Of a DNA stretch of 64,000 nucleotides, positions 25,274 through 32,494 are shown piece after piece (position 1 is the stretch's first letter; each line of letters opens with the position of its first letter). This DNA comes from Streptomyces monashensis (GTDB lineage: Bacteria > Actinomycetota > Actinomycetes > Streptomycetales > Streptomycetaceae). Where the stretch lies: the NCBI RefSeq assembly GCF_001866665.1, contig NZ_MLYO01000045.1, positions 1 to 64,000 on the forward strand, written 5' to 3'. The translations under genes and the position numbers were made by a program. The notes beneath the pieces are model-generated. The model had not been told where the DNA came from, made no database searches, and was given only the letters and a program-made list of their open reading frames with translations.

Positions 25274-26305
25274 TCAACGGTTGACGGCTTGGATTTCCTG
25301 CACCGTGACATTCTGCGTGGCCCCGAATTCGCCATCAGGCAGATCGTCACCGTTGCCGTCGCTGCCCTTCCAGTGGATCTTCCAGGTGATCGTGGCCTTC
25401 AGTGGGAACGAGCTGTTCCCGGAAGAGCGCAGGTACTTCACCCCACAGGGCGGCGTCTGATCAGCTTTCCCGTTCGCGTACGGTTCGCCGATCCTGCCGT
25501 TATTGAAATCGCAGACTCCCGACGCCGGATAGGTGACCGCGTCAGACGTGCCGGGATCGATCTTCAGCGAGTAAGGCTCCGCGGTAGCCGTCGCCGAGAT
25601 GCCGAGCAGAGGAACGGAAGCAGTCACTGAGACCGGCTTGAACTCAGCGCCGTCCAGCCATGCCCATGTGGGCAGGTTGACCTTCGTAGCGTCTGTCGGT
25701 GCCAGTGTCACCCGCGTACTGGGGACTCGGATCTCGTTGTAGGCAAGTTCCGCAAGAATCTTCGGGGTGACGGCCTGGGGGATGTCGGCCGGCGGAGCGG
25801 TACCCGTGTCCACCCAGAAGATGGGTTTGGTGCAGGCAAGGGCTCCGGGATCACCCTCACGGCCCTGCGTGACGTACGAGTCCCACCAATAACCCTTGCC
25901 AGTCTTGTCCTTGTTGAAGTCTTTGTACGGGTGACCTTTGACGTAGCGGTCCCGCTGTTGGGCGTCCCACTCGTAACCCGTTGATTCCGCCGCCCAGATC
26001 GGCTCTAGGTAAACCTTCAGCTCCGCCGGGGTGTACTTGGGGGCGTAATAGCAGGCTGGTGGGGTCCAGGTCGTCGTCGGAGTGACAGAGCCGGCTGACT
26101 GGCCGGAGCCGTTCTTGGAGGTGTCGTAGACGACGGCACCAGCGGTCACTGAAACCGTCTGGTCCTTCTGGTCTGTGTTGGCCTGAGTCTCACTGCCCGT
26201 CCCCTTGCCTCCGGGAACGACGTCGGCCCATGCCGTCGGACCGGAAATCCATACCGCCGCGCCAACAACTGCCGCGCAGACAGAGACTCTGGCTACGGCT
26301 GACAC
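25274..26305 (-). CDS. Secreted protein, right copy of a duplicated pair
   Basis: 343 residues; signal sequence VSVCAAVVGAAVWISGPTAWA, cleavage likely after AWA. Paralogous to the 13277-14344 product along most of its length: TWTPPACYYAP, ILAELAYNEI, TKVNLPTWAWLD, ADQTPPCG, YLRSSGN, FPLKATITW and VQEIQAVN are conserved. The ATG at 26305 overlaps the stop region of the upstream lipoprotein by 13 bases, exactly as in the left copy. Codon use is less GC-rich than in the left copy. Confidence 0.85.
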   Translation of the reverse strand: MSAVARVSVCAAVVGAAVWISGPTAWADVVPGGKGTGSETQANTDQKDQTVSVTAGAVVYDTSKNGSGQSAGSVTPTTTWTPPACYYAPKYTPAELKVYLEPIWAAESTGYEWDAQQRDRYVKGHPYKDFNKDKTGKGYWWDSYVTQGREGDPGALACTKPIFWVDTGTAPPADIPQAVTPKILAELAYNEIRVPSTRVTLAPTDATKVNLPTWAWLDGAEFKPVSVTASVPLLGISATATAEPYSLKIDPGTSDAVTYPASGVCDFNNGRIGEPYANGKADQTPPCGVKYLRSSGNSSFPLKATITWKIHWKGSDGNGDDLPDGEFGATQNVTVQEIQAVNR

Positions 26306-26952
26306 TGGGTTGCCCCCCTGCTGGAAATGATCTGCGACGTCTGCCAGACGCCGTCGGCATTCTTGTCGAGCCGGGTGTTGTAGAGGACGTAACTGTTCTT
26401 CGTGACCGGCGTCTTGGCGATCTTGCCGGTCTTCATGTCCTTGCTGAAGCCCTTGCTCTCGTCAGCGCAGAACACAAGTGTCGCTGACGTCTTGTTCGTT
26501 TCGAGGGTCACCTTACGGTCGTAGTAGCGGACCTCGCCCGTTACCGTGGCGTGGGCCTGTTTGAACTGAGCCACCCAAGAGACGGCTGCTTCGAGAGCCT
26601 TACCCGTGTTGTAGTAGGCGAGCGCCTCGCCTTTGGAATCTGTGCCGGTGATCGCCGCGTCCACTGCGCGCATGCGCTCCGCGCTGTCTGCCAGTACGGC
26701 ATCCTTCGTTGCGTCCCCCGTGTTCGACTCCTCGAAGGTCAGCGTCAGATCCGACGGCAGGGTGAACTTCGGGCGCCCGTCCGGACTGGACGCCGAGGCG
26801 GACGGAGAAGTAGGCGTGTCGTTCCCCGTTTCTGCTCCGGCGATCTTCCCGTTCCCCTTGGAGTCGCCGCCTCCCCCACCACACGCGGCAAGGAGGAGTA
26901 CGGTCAGCGCGCCGGCGGTTGCTGTCGCGAGCGGGCGAAGTCGGCGGTCCAA
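26293..26952 (-). CDS. Lipoprotein, right copy of a duplicated pair
   Basis: 219 residues from TTG 26952 behind AGGAG. Signal with lipobox VLLLAAC, then a Gly-rich linker (GGGGGDSKGNGKIAGAE) and a domain paralogous to the 12633 lipoprotein (YYNTGKALEAAVSWVAQ; YVLYNTRLDKNADGVWQT). It forms a two-gene minus-strand operon with 25274. It marks the right end of the island; the left copy marks the left end in the opposite orientation. Confidence 0.83.
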   Translation of the reverse strand: MDRRLRPLATATAGALTVLLLAACGGGGGDSKGNGKIAGAETGNDTPTSPSASASSPDGRPKFTLPSDLTLTFEESNTGDATKDAVLADSAERMRAVDAAITGTDSKGEALAYYNTGKALEAAVSWVAQFKQAHATVTGEVRYYDRKVTLETNKTSATLVFCADESKGFSKDMKTGKIAKTPVTKNSYVLYNTRLDKNADGVWQTSQIISSRGATQCQP

Positions 26953-27159
26953 GGTGCTCTCCTGGTGGGGCAGTTGAGGTCTGAGAACAGTCGATACCGT
27001 AACGGGTTTGACAACGGGCGCACCAGAGCGAATTGCCCCAAGATCAGCCTACGGACGGAGGCAGCCTGCGCCGTTCCGGTCGTCAGGGCGTGATAGTCCC
27101 GCCGCTGCCGAGGACCTCAGCCTTAGCTCTGTTTGGCCAGCAGGTCTCCGGCTCTTGCG

Positions 27160-27447
27160 CTATTCCTGGCCGCCATCTGCCGCCCCGTCCAATTCTCGGT
27201 ACGCCACGAAGGTGCCCTTGGATGGAAGCGTTACGACAAGCCCGCGCTCCCGAAGCTCTCGCGTGGCTCGCCGCGCAGTCAGGTGAGCGACGCCATATTC
27301 CGCAGCAAGATCTCGCTCTCCAGGCAGCCGTGCCCCCGGCCGCAGTTCGCCCGACTTGATGCGCGCGGCAATGTGGTTCGCGACCTGCATGTATACGTAA
27401 GCGATCTCGTTCGGGTCGATGGGGGACCCACTCGGGTGCTCTGCCAT
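27160..27447 (-). CDS. GntR-family regulator, short form
   Basis: 95 residues from ATG 27447. The winged-helix DNA-binding domain covers nearly the whole chain: YVYMQVANHIAARIKSGEL, RLPGERDLAAEYGVAHLTA, RRATRELRERGLVVTLPSKG. There is no effector-binding domain, so it is a short GntR protein. A longer start at 27501 adds a Cys-rich stretch that does not fit the family. It diverges from the three small plus-strand genes that begin at 27589. Confidence 0.8.
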   Translation of the reverse strand: MAEHPSGSPIDPNEIAYVYMQVANHIAARIKSGELRPGARLPGERDLAAEYGVAHLTARRATRELRERGLVVTLPSKGTFVAYRELDGAADGGQE

Positions 27448-27588
27448 ATCGAACAACGTACGACAGCACTGACCTGCACAGTTCGGTGGAGCACGGCACA
27501 CCGCTATATATCACTCATAACCACCCTGTACCGTGCCCCTGGAGACCCCGGCGAGGTGGACAGACCTCCCGGGGAATGGCCGATCTGA

Positions 27589-27939
27589 ATGGACCAGACC
27601 GACATGCGCAAGCTTATCCACCGGATCCTCGACCGACTGAGCCTGATGCTCGCTCCCGGGACAGGACGGCGCCGCGCGGGCGGGCCTCCCCTCACGCCGG
27701 ATCCCACCCCCTGGCCGGACGTCCGGCGCACCCCCGCGCCACTCCCCACCCACCGCTCGCCGTACTGCCTCCATGAGCCGATCGACGGCAGCACGACACT
27801 CCTCGTACGCCCCTACCTCGCTGCGCTGGAGAGGGAATCCACCCGGCAGGCACGTAGGCGACTCGCGCTCGTGCTCGCCGCCGACTTCGGGATCGACCTC
27901 GACCAGCACCTGATCGGGATGCAGGGGGCGGCTGCCTAG
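27589..27939 (+). CDS. Small protein of unknown function
   Basis: 116 residues. Basic, Pro-rich middle with flanking helices (MDQTDMRKLIHRILDRLSLM; RQARRRLALVLAADFGIDLDQHL). The stop shares its last base with the GTG of the next gene. Genes of this kind occur in Streptomyces as small accessory modules with GntR regulators. Function unknown. Confidence 0.65.
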   Translation: MDQTDMRKLIHRILDRLSLMLAPGTGRRRAGGPPLTPDPTPWPDVRRTPAPLPTHRSPYCLHEPIDGSTTLLVRPYLAALERESTRQARRRLALVLAADFGIDLDQHLIGMQGAAA

Positions 27940-28271
27940 TGAAGCCAGTCACCACCGTCCGCCTCCTGCCCTGGCTGTCGCCCGAGGGGAATCCCTGCTA
28001 CCTCGTGCCGGACAGCGAAGGCGGGCACCTGTCGCGCCTGGCCGACGACATCGAGGCCGTGCTACTGGCCACAGGCGCCGACGTGCTCGCCCTCGCCCGG
28101 AAGGTGCTTGGTGATCCGGTGGCACCGCATGCCGAAGTACGGTTCGCCGGGATCCGGCTCGCCGAGTGCCTGAACGACGCCTTGCGCGTGGCGGAATCAC
28201 GCGGCATGCGGCTGCCCGGGACCAAGGCCCCGGACATCGGGGACGACAGCGGCTCGGGCGGGTGCACATGA
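27939..28271 (+). CDS. Small protein of unknown function
   Basis: 110 residues from GTG 27939, which overlaps the upstream TAG by one base. No signal peptide. Helical centre (RLADDIEAVLLATGADVLALARKVL) and a conserved-looking end RLAECLNDALRVAESRGMRLP. Coupled to both neighbours (4-base overlap downstream), so the three proteins are probably made together. Confidence 0.65.
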   Translation: MKPVTTVRLLPWLSPEGNPCYLVPDSEGGHLSRLADDIEAVLLATGADVLALARKVLGDPVAPHAEVRFAGIRLAECLNDALRVAESRGMRLPGTKAPDIGDDSGSGGCT

Positions 28272-28498
28272 GTCTGCGAGCCGTCTATCGCTACGTCTCA
28301 CACACCATCCGGCACACCCCGGAAGGCGGCGTCGTGTACGAGGCGTACTGCACCGCTTCCAGTTGCGGCGCGCACTCCGGGCCGCAGGAAGCTCAGGAAG
28401 CCGTCCAGGACTGGGCTCTACGTCACACCGGGCGTACCAGTCATTCGCTGTTCCGCCGGGTGGTGACCGATCACGCCCGGGTGACCCGCGACGAGTAG
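28268..28498 (+). CDS. Small DUF7848-like protein
   Basis: 76 residues from ATG 28268 (ATGA overlap with the upstream stop). Pattern MSLRAVYRYVSHTIRHTPEGG..YEAYCTASSCGAHSG, then EAVQDWALRHTGRTSHSLFRRVVTD, with a Cys pair at AYCTASSC. The look matches a family of ~75-residue Streptomyces proteins that travel with XRE or GntR genes; the family name is from memory. Its end overlaps a weak minus-strand ORF by 28 bases. Confidence 0.68.
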   Translation: MSLRAVYRYVSHTIRHTPEGGVVYEAYCTASSCGAHSGPQEAQEAVQDWALRHTGRTSHSLFRRVVTDHARVTRDE

Positions 28499-28752
28499 CC
28501 CTGCCAACAGCGCGACGGTCCCGGACGCCGGATTTCCAAGGCAACCGGGGCCGCCATCGCCTTGAGCACGATCAGACCGCACGCCCAAACACAGGCAGCG
28601 ATCCCCGCTCCACTCCGGAACCGGACCGCAGTCGCGTCAAGTCCGATGGTGGCCTTCCCTCCAGTCAGCCCGACAGTAGCCCTGGGGTCCTGCCCGAACG
28701 GGCGGATCTCACACCGCCGGCATCCCATGGCCTCCAGCCCGTTGGTCACCAT
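28471..28752 (-). CDS. Possible small membrane protein (weak call)
   Basis: 93 residues from ATG 28752 (or Met9 behind GGAG). One hydrophobic stretch, AGIAACVWACGLIVLKAMAA, and a CRRC motif near the start. It occupies the 333-base gap between 28498 and 28833 in which I see no other gene. Codon third positions are GC-rich but less so than in backbone genes. It may be non-coding. Confidence 0.35.
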   Translation of the reverse strand: MVTNGLEAMGCRRCEIRPFGQDPRATVGLTGGKATIGLDATAVRFRSGAGIAACVWACGLIVLKAMAAPVALEIRRPGPSRCWQGYSSRVTRA

Positions 28753-28832
28753 CGGTAAGGACGGGGCCGGGGGCGCCCGATGGCCGATACGGCGCCCCGG
28801 CCCGGCGTCGACGGGGCCAGGACCGCGACGGC

Positions 28833-29690
<858 letters not shown>

Positions 29691-29783
29691 CTAGACCCCG
29701 TGCGGTACGGTGCCGGGACCGCCCCCGCCGTCGAACGGACTAACAGCCGTTCAAACATCCGGGTGAAGTGATCTTGCCCTCTA

Positions 29784-29811
29784 TTGCTTTCGGGTGCCCG
29801 CGTGCTAGGCT
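29784..29811 (+). promoter_or_regulatory. Candidate vegetative promoter of the cold-shock gene
   Basis: TTGCTT (29784-29789) and TAGGCT (29806-29811) with a 16-base spacer fit a housekeeping sigma promoter. It would give a 5' leader of about 150 bases before the ATG at 29968. Long leaders are common for cold-shock genes. Not verified. Confidence 0.45.
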
Positions 29812-29967
29812 CGCCGCAAGTTGCAGTTTGGTTTCCCTTGCAGTACAGAGCCTGCGGAGCATGTGACCGCGGGCTCTCGTCGTTTTCAGACGATTGCAGT
29901 TGTGCAGCACCGTTTCGCACGTGCAGGTTCTGGAGCAGGGCAACCCTTTTGAGCCCAAGGAGGGCTT

Positions 29968-30171
29968 ATGGCTACCGGAACCGTTAAGTGGTTCAACGCC
30001 GAAAAGGGCTTTGGCTTCATCGCCCAGGAGGGCGGCGGCCCCGACGTCTTCGTTCACTACTCCGCGATCAACGCCCAGGGCTTCCGTTCGCTCGAGGAGA
30101 ACCAGCAGGTCTCCTTCGACGTGACGCAGGGCCCGAAGGGTCCGCAGGCGGAGAACGTCACCCCCGTCTGA
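29968..30171 (+). CDS. Cold-shock protein (CspA family)
   Basis: 67 residues, a complete single cold-shock domain. RNP1 KGFGFI at residues 13-18 and RNP2 VFVHY at 27-31 are intact, after [30 protein letters not shown] precedes the ATG. Binds single-stranded nucleic acid and acts as an RNA chaperone. A stable hairpin follows. Confidence 0.97.
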   Translation: MATGTVKWFNAEKGFGFIAQEGGGPDVFVHYSAINAQGFRSLEENQQVSFDVTQGPKGPQAENVTPV

Positions 30172-30207
30172 TCACTGCCTGATCGCAGAACCTGAGTGCA
30201 GTACCCA

Positions 30208-30239
30208 AGGAGCCCCGGCCGTAAGGCGACGGGGCTCCT
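30208..30239 (+). terminator. Hairpin terminator after the cold-shock gene
   Basis: Ten-base arms AGGAGCCCCG (30208-30217) and CGGGGCTCCT (30230-30239); the loop holds a second small stem GCC/GGC. Followed by GCCTTTG rather than a pure U-tract. Confidence 0.8.
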
Positions 30240-30291
30240 GCCTTTGCCGGGAACCCGCCTTCTGTGAATTCCCGGCGAATTCTCTACTTCT

Positions 30292-30855
30292 CTACACGTG
30301 CTGCATGACGAGGACGAAGGCCGTGCCCGGCATCAGCGCCTCGTACGAGTGGGCGACATCCCCGCGGTACGTCATGTAGTCACCGGGACCCAGTTCCGCC
30401 TCTTCTCCGGCCGGCCCCGCCTTCACCCGTCCCGTGCCGACGACCAGATGCTCCACCGTGCCCGGAATATGCGGCTCCGCCGCGCGGGCCGAGCCCGGTT
30501 CGGCGCAGATCCGGTAGATGTCCCGACGCGCCCCGGGCGGACTCGCCGACAGCAGCGTGCCGACGAAACTGGCCTGCTCGGAGCCGACGCCGGGGCCCTC
30601 ACCGGCGCGGATCACCTGGACGCTCTGCACCGGCGGCTCGACCAGCACGCTGAACGGCACCCCCAGCGCCACCGCGAGCGCCCACAGCGTCTCGACGTTC
30701 GGATTCCCGCTCGCGGCCTCCAGCTGGGACAGCGTGGACTTGGCGATTCCGGCGCGCTTGGCCAGTTCGGACAGGGACAGCCCGGCGCGGGCGCGCTCGC
30801 GCTTGAGGGACGCGGCGATCCAGTCCATCGGGAGCCGGTCGGGGACCTCATGCAT
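30292..30855 (-). CDS. XRE-family regulator with cupin domain
   Basis: 187 residues from ATG 30855 (MHEVPDRLPMDW). N-terminal helix-turn-helix about 15-70 (RARAGLSLSELAKRAGIAKS, then TLSQLEAASGNPNVETLW). C-terminal cupin about 105-185 (AEPHIPGTVEHLVVGTGRV, GPGDYMTYRGDVAHSYEA). This architecture is typical of repressors next to transporters of the AzlCD type. It diverges from azlC; the shared gap has an inverted repeat at 30892-30911. Confidence 0.92.
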   Translation of the reverse strand: MHEVPDRLPMDWIAASLKRERARAGLSLSELAKRAGIAKSTLSQLEAASGNPNVETLWALAVALGVPFSVLVEPPVQSVQVIRAGEGPGVGSEQASFVGTLLSASPPGARRDIYRICAEPGSARAAEPHIPGTVEHLVVGTGRVKAGPAGEEAELGPGDYMTYRGDVAHSYEALMPGTAFVLVMQHV

Positions 30856-30891
30856 CTCGTTCGCTCCATCGGTACGATCGTTCGCCTTGAC

Positions 30892-30911
30892 GGACAGGGC
30901 GCTCGCTGTCC
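30892..30911. promoter_or_regulatory. Inverted repeat between XRE-cupin gene and azlC
   Basis: GGACAG (30892-30897) and CTGTCC (30906-30911) are 6-base inverted arms with an 8-base spacer, placed between the divergent starts at 30855 and 30924. It is a candidate operator for the XRE-cupin protein. A second palindrome, TTCTAGAA, lies at 30913-30920 directly before azlC. Confidence 0.45.
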
Positions 30912-30923
30912 ATTCTAGAAAAC

Positions 30924-31667
30924 ATGCGTTCGCCACAACGAACAACCCCGATATCCCCGACACCCTCCATTTCCCCGGCGTCCTCCGGCATGTCCGGGGA
31001 CCGCTCGCTGGTCCGCGACGCCTCGCTCGTCTGGCTGGCCAGCGGCATCGTCGGTGTCTCCTTCGGCGCGGTCTCCGTCGCGGGCGGGCTGCCGCTGTGG
31101 GTGCCGGTGCTGATGTCCGTGCTGGTGTACGCGGGATCGGCCCAGTTCAGCGCGGTCGGCGTGCTGCTCGCCGGGGGCGGTCCGGTCGCGGCGGCGGCCA
31201 CCGGGCTGCTGCTCAACACCCGTACGGCCGCGTTCGGCCTGGCCGTCGCGGAGATCCTCGGCACCGGCCGCGCGGCCCGCTTCCTCGGCGCGCACCTGGT
31301 CACCGACGAGACGGTCGCCTTCGCCCTCGCCCAGAGCGATCCGGTACGGCAGCGGCGGGCCTTCTGGATATCCGGCCTCGGGCTGTTCGCCGTGTGGAAC
31401 ATCGGTGTGCTCGCGGGCGCACTGGCCGGCAGCGCGCTCGGCGACACCGCCCGCTACGGCCTGGACGCCGCCTTCCCGGCCGTCCTGGTCGCCCTGGTCC
31501 TGCCCGCGCTGCGCGCCGACGCGGCGGTACGACGGTGCGCGCTGGTCGGCGCCGCGCTGGCGCTGGCCGTGACGCCCGCGGTGCCGGCCGGGGTACCGGT
31601 GCTGGTCGCTCTGGCCGGGCTCTTCCTGCACCGGGGACCGGCCGCCCGGAAGGAGGCCTCCGCATGA
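30924..31667 (+). CDS. azlC: Branched-chain amino acid export subunit AzlC
   Basis: 247 residues. AzlC-family core: VWLASGIVGVSFGAVSVAGG, VYAGSAQFSAVGVL, LLLNTRTAAFGLAVAEI, HLVTDETVAFAL. Several membrane helices. No ribosome-binding site precedes ATG 30924, so it may be leaderless, or translation may begin further in at Met23 (MSGDRSLVRDAS). Coupled to azlD by an ATGA overlap. Confidence 0.93.
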   Translation: MRSPQRTTPISPTPSISPASSGMSGDRSLVRDASLVWLASGIVGVSFGAVSVAGGLPLWVPVLMSVLVYAGSAQFSAVGVLLAGGGPVAAAATGLLLNTRTAAFGLAVAEILGTGRAARFLGAHLVTDETVAFALAQSDPVRQRRAFWISGLGLFAVWNIGVLAGALAGSALGDTARYGLDAAFPAVLVALVLPALRADAAVRRCALVGAALALAVTPAVPAGVPVLVALAGLFLHRGPAARKEASA

Positions 31668-31978
31668 ACGCCACCGTCGTCGTGATCCTGGCCCTCGCCG
31701 TCGGCACGTACGCCTTCCGGCTGGTCGGGCCGGTGCTGCACGGGCGCGTGACGGTCCCGCCGCGGGTCCAGGAGCTGGCCTCGGCCGGAGCGGTGGTCCT
31801 GCTGGTCGCCCTGCTGGCCACGGGCGCGCTGACCGAGGGCGGCGGCTTCGCCGGGTGGGCCCGGCCGGCCGGGGTGCTGGTGGCCGTCCTGCTCGCCTGG
31901 CGGCGGGCACCGTTCGTCGTGGTGGTCGTGGGAGCGGCGGCGACGACCGCGCTGCTGCGGGTGGCCGGGGTCGCCTGA
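31664..31978 (+). CDS. azlD: Branched-chain amino acid export subunit AzlD
   Basis: 104 residues, four predicted short membrane helices (NATVVVILALAVGTYAFRLV; AGAVVLLVALLATGALT; AGVLVAVLLAWRRAPFVVVV). Small partner of AzlC. ATG overlaps the azlC stop by 4 bases, behind GGAGGCC. Confidence 0.9.
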   Translation: MNATVVVILALAVGTYAFRLVGPVLHGRVTVPPRVQELASAGAVVLLVALLATGALTEGGGFAGWARPAGVLVAVLLAWRRAPFVVVVVGAAATTALLRVAGVA

Positions 31979-32222
31979 TCCCCTGCCCCCGCCGCCCGTT
32001 CGGCGCGCTGCCCGGTGGGCCGGGCCGGCTCACCGGGCAGCCGGCGTCGGGAGCGCTTGAGGATCGCTGGAGGAACGCTTGAATCCGGGAGTACCGGGAG
32101 GCTGACCTGCTACGGGAACCAGCGGGGACGGCATGGGGATCGCAGCCCAAGAGCATCGGTCGCGGCGTCGGGGGAAGGCCCGGCGACCGGTTCACGATCC
32201 GTCTCTTCCTGGGGGATACACC

Positions 32223-32432
32223 ATGCGTTCCATCGCACTGCGTACGAAGACGGCTCTGACCGCACTCGCCGGCGCGGGTGTCCTGACGCTCGCCATCGCC
32301 GCGGCCGGCCCGGCGAACGGTGTGGGCCGTGACCTGGCACAGGTCACGGCCGGTCTGTCGGGTTCGCACACGGCGGCGGGTCCGGTGCTGGCGGACGACC
32401 GTCAGCCCACCCTCACCCGGGTCCACGCCTGA
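32223..32432 (+). CDS. Small secreted peptide
   Basis: 69 residues from ATG 32223 behind GGGGG. Signal peptide TKTALTALAGAGVLTLAIAAAGPA, leaving about 40 residues (GRDLAQVTAGLSGSHTAAGPVLADDRQ...). No cysteines and no known motif. Convergent with the AfsR-like gene. I see nothing coding in 31979-32222. Confidence 0.6.
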   Translation: MRSIALRTKTALTALAGAGVLTLAIAAAGPANGVGRDLAQVTAGLSGSHTAAGPVLADDRQPTLTRVHA

Positions 32433-32449
32433 GCGCACCACGGCATCGG

Positions 32450-32483
32450 CGGCACCGGCCGGGCGTATGCCCCGTTGGTGCCG
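32450..32483. terminator. Compound hairpin between convergent genes
   Basis: Outer arms CGGCACC (32450-32456) and GGTGCCG (32477-32483) enclose a second stem GGGC-GTAT-GCCC. It lies between the stops of the small secreted peptide (+) and the AfsR-like gene (-). Confidence 0.55.
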
Positions 32484-32494
32484 TTCGACGTGGG

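Noticed and set aside
28499-28832. IS remnant in the gap before mqnA
   Set aside because: No terminal inverted repeats, target duplications or transposase-like sequence; only a weak small ORF.
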